NCBI GenBank assembly: GCA_947440875.1
Contig: CANETG010000124.1
Coordinates: forward strand, 1 to 7,661
Direction of reading: 5' to 3'
Origin: Bacteriovoracaceae bacterium
GTDB taxonomy: Bacteria; Bdellovibrionota; Bacteriovoracia; Bacteriovoracales; Bacteriovoracaceae
Length of the DNA: 7,661 nt
Below are positions 6,165-7,661 of the stretch, in pieces. Positions within the stretch are counted from its first letter, which is position 1; each line of letters begins with the position of its first letter. Under the pieces are notes generated by a model. That model saw only the letters and a program-made list of their open reading frames with translations. It was not told where the DNA came from and searched no databases. The position numbers and the translations under genes were made by a program.

Positions 6165-7089
6165 CTGCGTTTCTCACTTCCTCATGGAAGCGCGAACTTT
6201 CGAGAAGATTCCCTCGATTAAGTCTGGAGAAGAAAATGAGTTCGCCGATTTTTTTTTCATGTGTCGGTAGTTTCTTGACATGAAGTCTTTGGCCGATACT
6301 GAGATCGATATCAAAGAGTGTCTCTTCTTTCTTTGTGACAGGTAATGAATTCACCGTACCGCCCCTTGAGATAAACCAAAAATGTAAGAAGCTATCACAT
6401 GTGAATGATTGGTTATCCATCAGGTCCACCAAGTGGTGGTTTTGGAGAACTGTTTTATCCATGAGTTCTTTCATCCGGAGCCAATGAATTTCTCGATTCC
6501 CCAGAACCTTACGAATCACTTCGGGAATATGAATGTAGTGCATGTGCTCTTTGTCTTCGTGCAAAAAGGGAATCCTTCTCTGTGAAATACAAACCTCAAT
6601 CCTGACATCAGCGGGAAGATTCTTCAGTGGGGCCAAGCGCTTTGCTACAGCTTCGTAGGAACCGAAGTAGTAATCATTGAGGAGCCCGAAGATCACAACC
6701 GTTTTTGCTTTGGAAAGATCGGGAGCCTTCACTTGGGAATGGGAATAAGTGAGGAAGTGAGTCTCAAGATGCTCAGGAATTAGCGGGGCATAACTTTCGG
6801 GAATAAGAAATGTGTTATTCCATTTTGGAATCTCTTTCATCTTCCGAAGAAGAAAATCAGAGAACGCGTACATGCCATCGCGCACTGTGAAGACTTTGAA
6901 CTCAGGAAAGATCACGTCTTTGTAAATCAAGTGCACTAAGAAGGGATTAAACTCGTGATAGTAATCCTGAACCAAGGGATATAAATCCCAGTAGTATTTA
7001 GGTATCTCCCCACGGTTAATGAGGTGATAGTGGCGACTTTGAGTGAGTGCCCGAGGCTTGGCGTACGCTTGTTTAAGAATTTCTGACAT
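6145..7089 (-). CDS. Conserved-looking hypothetical protein, possibly glycan-related
   Basis: I do not recognise this 314-residue protein. It is soluble, with no signal peptide or membrane segment, and rich in aromatic and histidine residues. KTVVIFGLLNDYYFGSY (129-145) looks like a Rossmann-type strand, glycine turn and helix start. VRIEVCISQRR (162-172) resembles a second strand. A C-terminal segment CDSFLHFWFISRGGTVNSLP (231-250) resembles the second-domain turn of GT-B-like enzymes, but no EX7E or other diagnostic motif is present. Its ATG lies 17 bases inside the 3' end of the upstream family 4 glycosyltransferase gene, without a strong ribosome site, so it is probably translated by coupling. 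The 3' end overlaps the convergent peptidase gene by 20 bases. Position between glycosyltransferase genes suggests a glycan role; a divergent glycosyltransferase is one option. That it is a real gene is well supported; the function is not. Confidence 0.8.
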   Translation of the reverse strand: MSEILKQAYAKPRALTQSRHYHLINRGEIPKYYWDLYPLVQDYYHEFNPFLVHLIYKDVIFPEFKVFTVRDGMYAFSDFLLRKMKEIPKWNNTFLIPESYAPLIPEHLETHFLTYSHSQVKAPDLSKAKTVVIFGLLNDYYFGSYEAVAKRLAPLKNLPADVRIEVCISQRRIPFLHEDKEHMHYIHIPEVIRKVLGNREIHWLRMKELMDKTVLQNHHLVDLMDNQSFTCDSFLHFWFISRGGTVNSLPVTKKEETLFDIDLSIGQRLHVKKLPTHEKKIGELIFFSRLNRGNLLESSRFHEEVRNAVTFSYL

Positions 7090-7661
7090 AGGATGAGTAA
7101 AGATTTAAATAAATCTTCGAAAGGGTTAATTCTTTGGTTAAGTAAATTCCTTGACCCAGGGAGTTTCTTTTCGCAACTAATTTGTGTATTGCGGAAAATG
7201 ATTCAAAGGGGACAGCCTCTTCGGCGTAGATGGAAATAAGTTTCTTACTCCCAGATTCGATGGAAAATTTTTCGCACGCGAGTTGCATAAGTTTTTTTCT
7301 GTCCTTCATCCGTGGTGCTGTCATTGCCAGACGTAAGGCGGCAATAGTTTCCTCGGAAGAGACCATTTTAGATTTCATGCCGAAAGAAACTTTTACGAAG
7401 CGAGTGGCTTCGGGAAGTTCTGGATGTTCAAACGACGCCAGTCCACCCCAATCGGTGAGGATTGCCGGGAGTCCTGTCATCTGTGCTTCCGCCACACTCA
7501 TTCCGTAGTCTTCATCATTATGCACAGATAAATTTACGAGATAGTCAGCACCAGCGTAAACTGATCTGAGTTCAGAGTTTGGGACAGGCCCCATGAAGTG
7601 GATGCGTGAACGGGTGCTCTCAGGAAGTTCTGTGTAGACGCGGTAAACTTTCCGGAAATAC
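7073..7661 (-). CDS. Family 4 (GT-B) glycosyltransferase, C-terminal part (cut by window edge)
   Basis: The reading frame stays open to the last base, so this is the C-terminal 196 residues of a longer gene and the ATG at 7592-7594 is internal. The visible part is the nucleotide-sugar-binding half of a group 1 glycosyltransferase. RIHFMGPVPNSELRSVYAGADYLVNLS (about 19-45) is the typical strand-helix run. EDYGMSVAEAQMTGLPAI (about 49-66) contains the EX7E pair and the following helix and strand, and TDWGG closes the donor site. The last 100 residues are helical with no further motif. It probably uses a nucleotide sugar in the cytoplasm to extend a surface glycan or lipid-linked sugar. The stop overlaps the start of the next gene by 17 bases, so both are one operon that begins outside the window. 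Confidence 0.9.
   Translation of the reverse strand, partial: YFRKVYRVYTELPESTRSRIHFMGPVPNSELRSVYAGADYLVNLSVHNDEDYGMSVAEAQMTGLPAILTDWGGLASFEHPELPEATRFVKVSFGMKSKMVSSEETIAALRLAMTAPRMKDRKKLMQLACEKFSIESGSKKLISIYAEEAVPFESFSAIHKLVAKRNSLGQGIYLTKELTLSKIYLNLYSSYVRNS

Noticed and set aside
6150..6180. Short inverted repeat near the convergent peptidase/hypothetical ends as a terminator
   Set aside because: The arms are about five bases with a large loop and no T run, so it is not a supported terminator.

Overview
The window is a very gene-dense stretch of a bacterial chromosome, GC in the mid-40s percent by eye. It holds seven complete protein genes and two cut by the window ends. I see no RNA gene, mobile element, CRISPR array or repeat family. 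The largest gap between coding regions is about 60 bases, and only about 70 bases of the window lie outside genes. The protein types (long-form serine acetyltransferase, a GTAGNTG-type cysteine synthase, a TMTC-like membrane protein and polysaccharide-type glycosyltransferases) suggest a Gram-negative environmental bacterium. A Bdellovibrionota or former deltaproteobacterial relative is possible, but this is inference from protein style and the taxon is not established.

Region 1 (1-1548) is cysteine biosynthesis. A serine O-acetyltransferase (cysE, minus strand, cut by the left edge) and a cysteine synthase (cysK, plus strand) diverge from a short shared control region. CysE makes O-acetylserine and CysK converts it with sulfide to cysteine.

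Region 2 (1523-4824, minus strand) reads, in transcription order, as an HPr-kinase-like P-loop protein, a polytopic TMTC-like GT-C membrane protein with a TPR-like tail, and a short NAD(P)-binding SDR/epimerase-type protein. These are overlapping or nearly abutting and look like one operon. Its last gene runs tail-to-tail into cysK with a 26-base overlap.

Region 3 (4834-6164, plus strand) is a family 2 glycosyltransferase with C-terminal membrane helices, overlapped by a small S24/S26-type serine peptidase. It diverges from region 2. The two non-ATG start codons are separated by only 9 bases, and a perfect 8-base palindrome, AGGATCCT, supplies the Shine-Dalgarno core on both strands.

Region 4 (6145-7661, minus strand) is the C-terminal part of a family 4 glycosyltransferase (cut by the right edge) followed by a 314-residue protein I do not recognise. 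It converges on the peptidase gene with a 20-base overlap.

Regions 2 to 4 together look like part of a surface-glycan or glycoconjugate locus: two soluble-type glycosyltransferases, one lipid-dependent GT-C-type membrane enzyme and a sugar-nucleotide-type SDR. The kinase-like protein and the S26-type peptidase are less usual partners and may modify or process a product of the locus. No precursor peptide or peptide substrate is visible inside the window.
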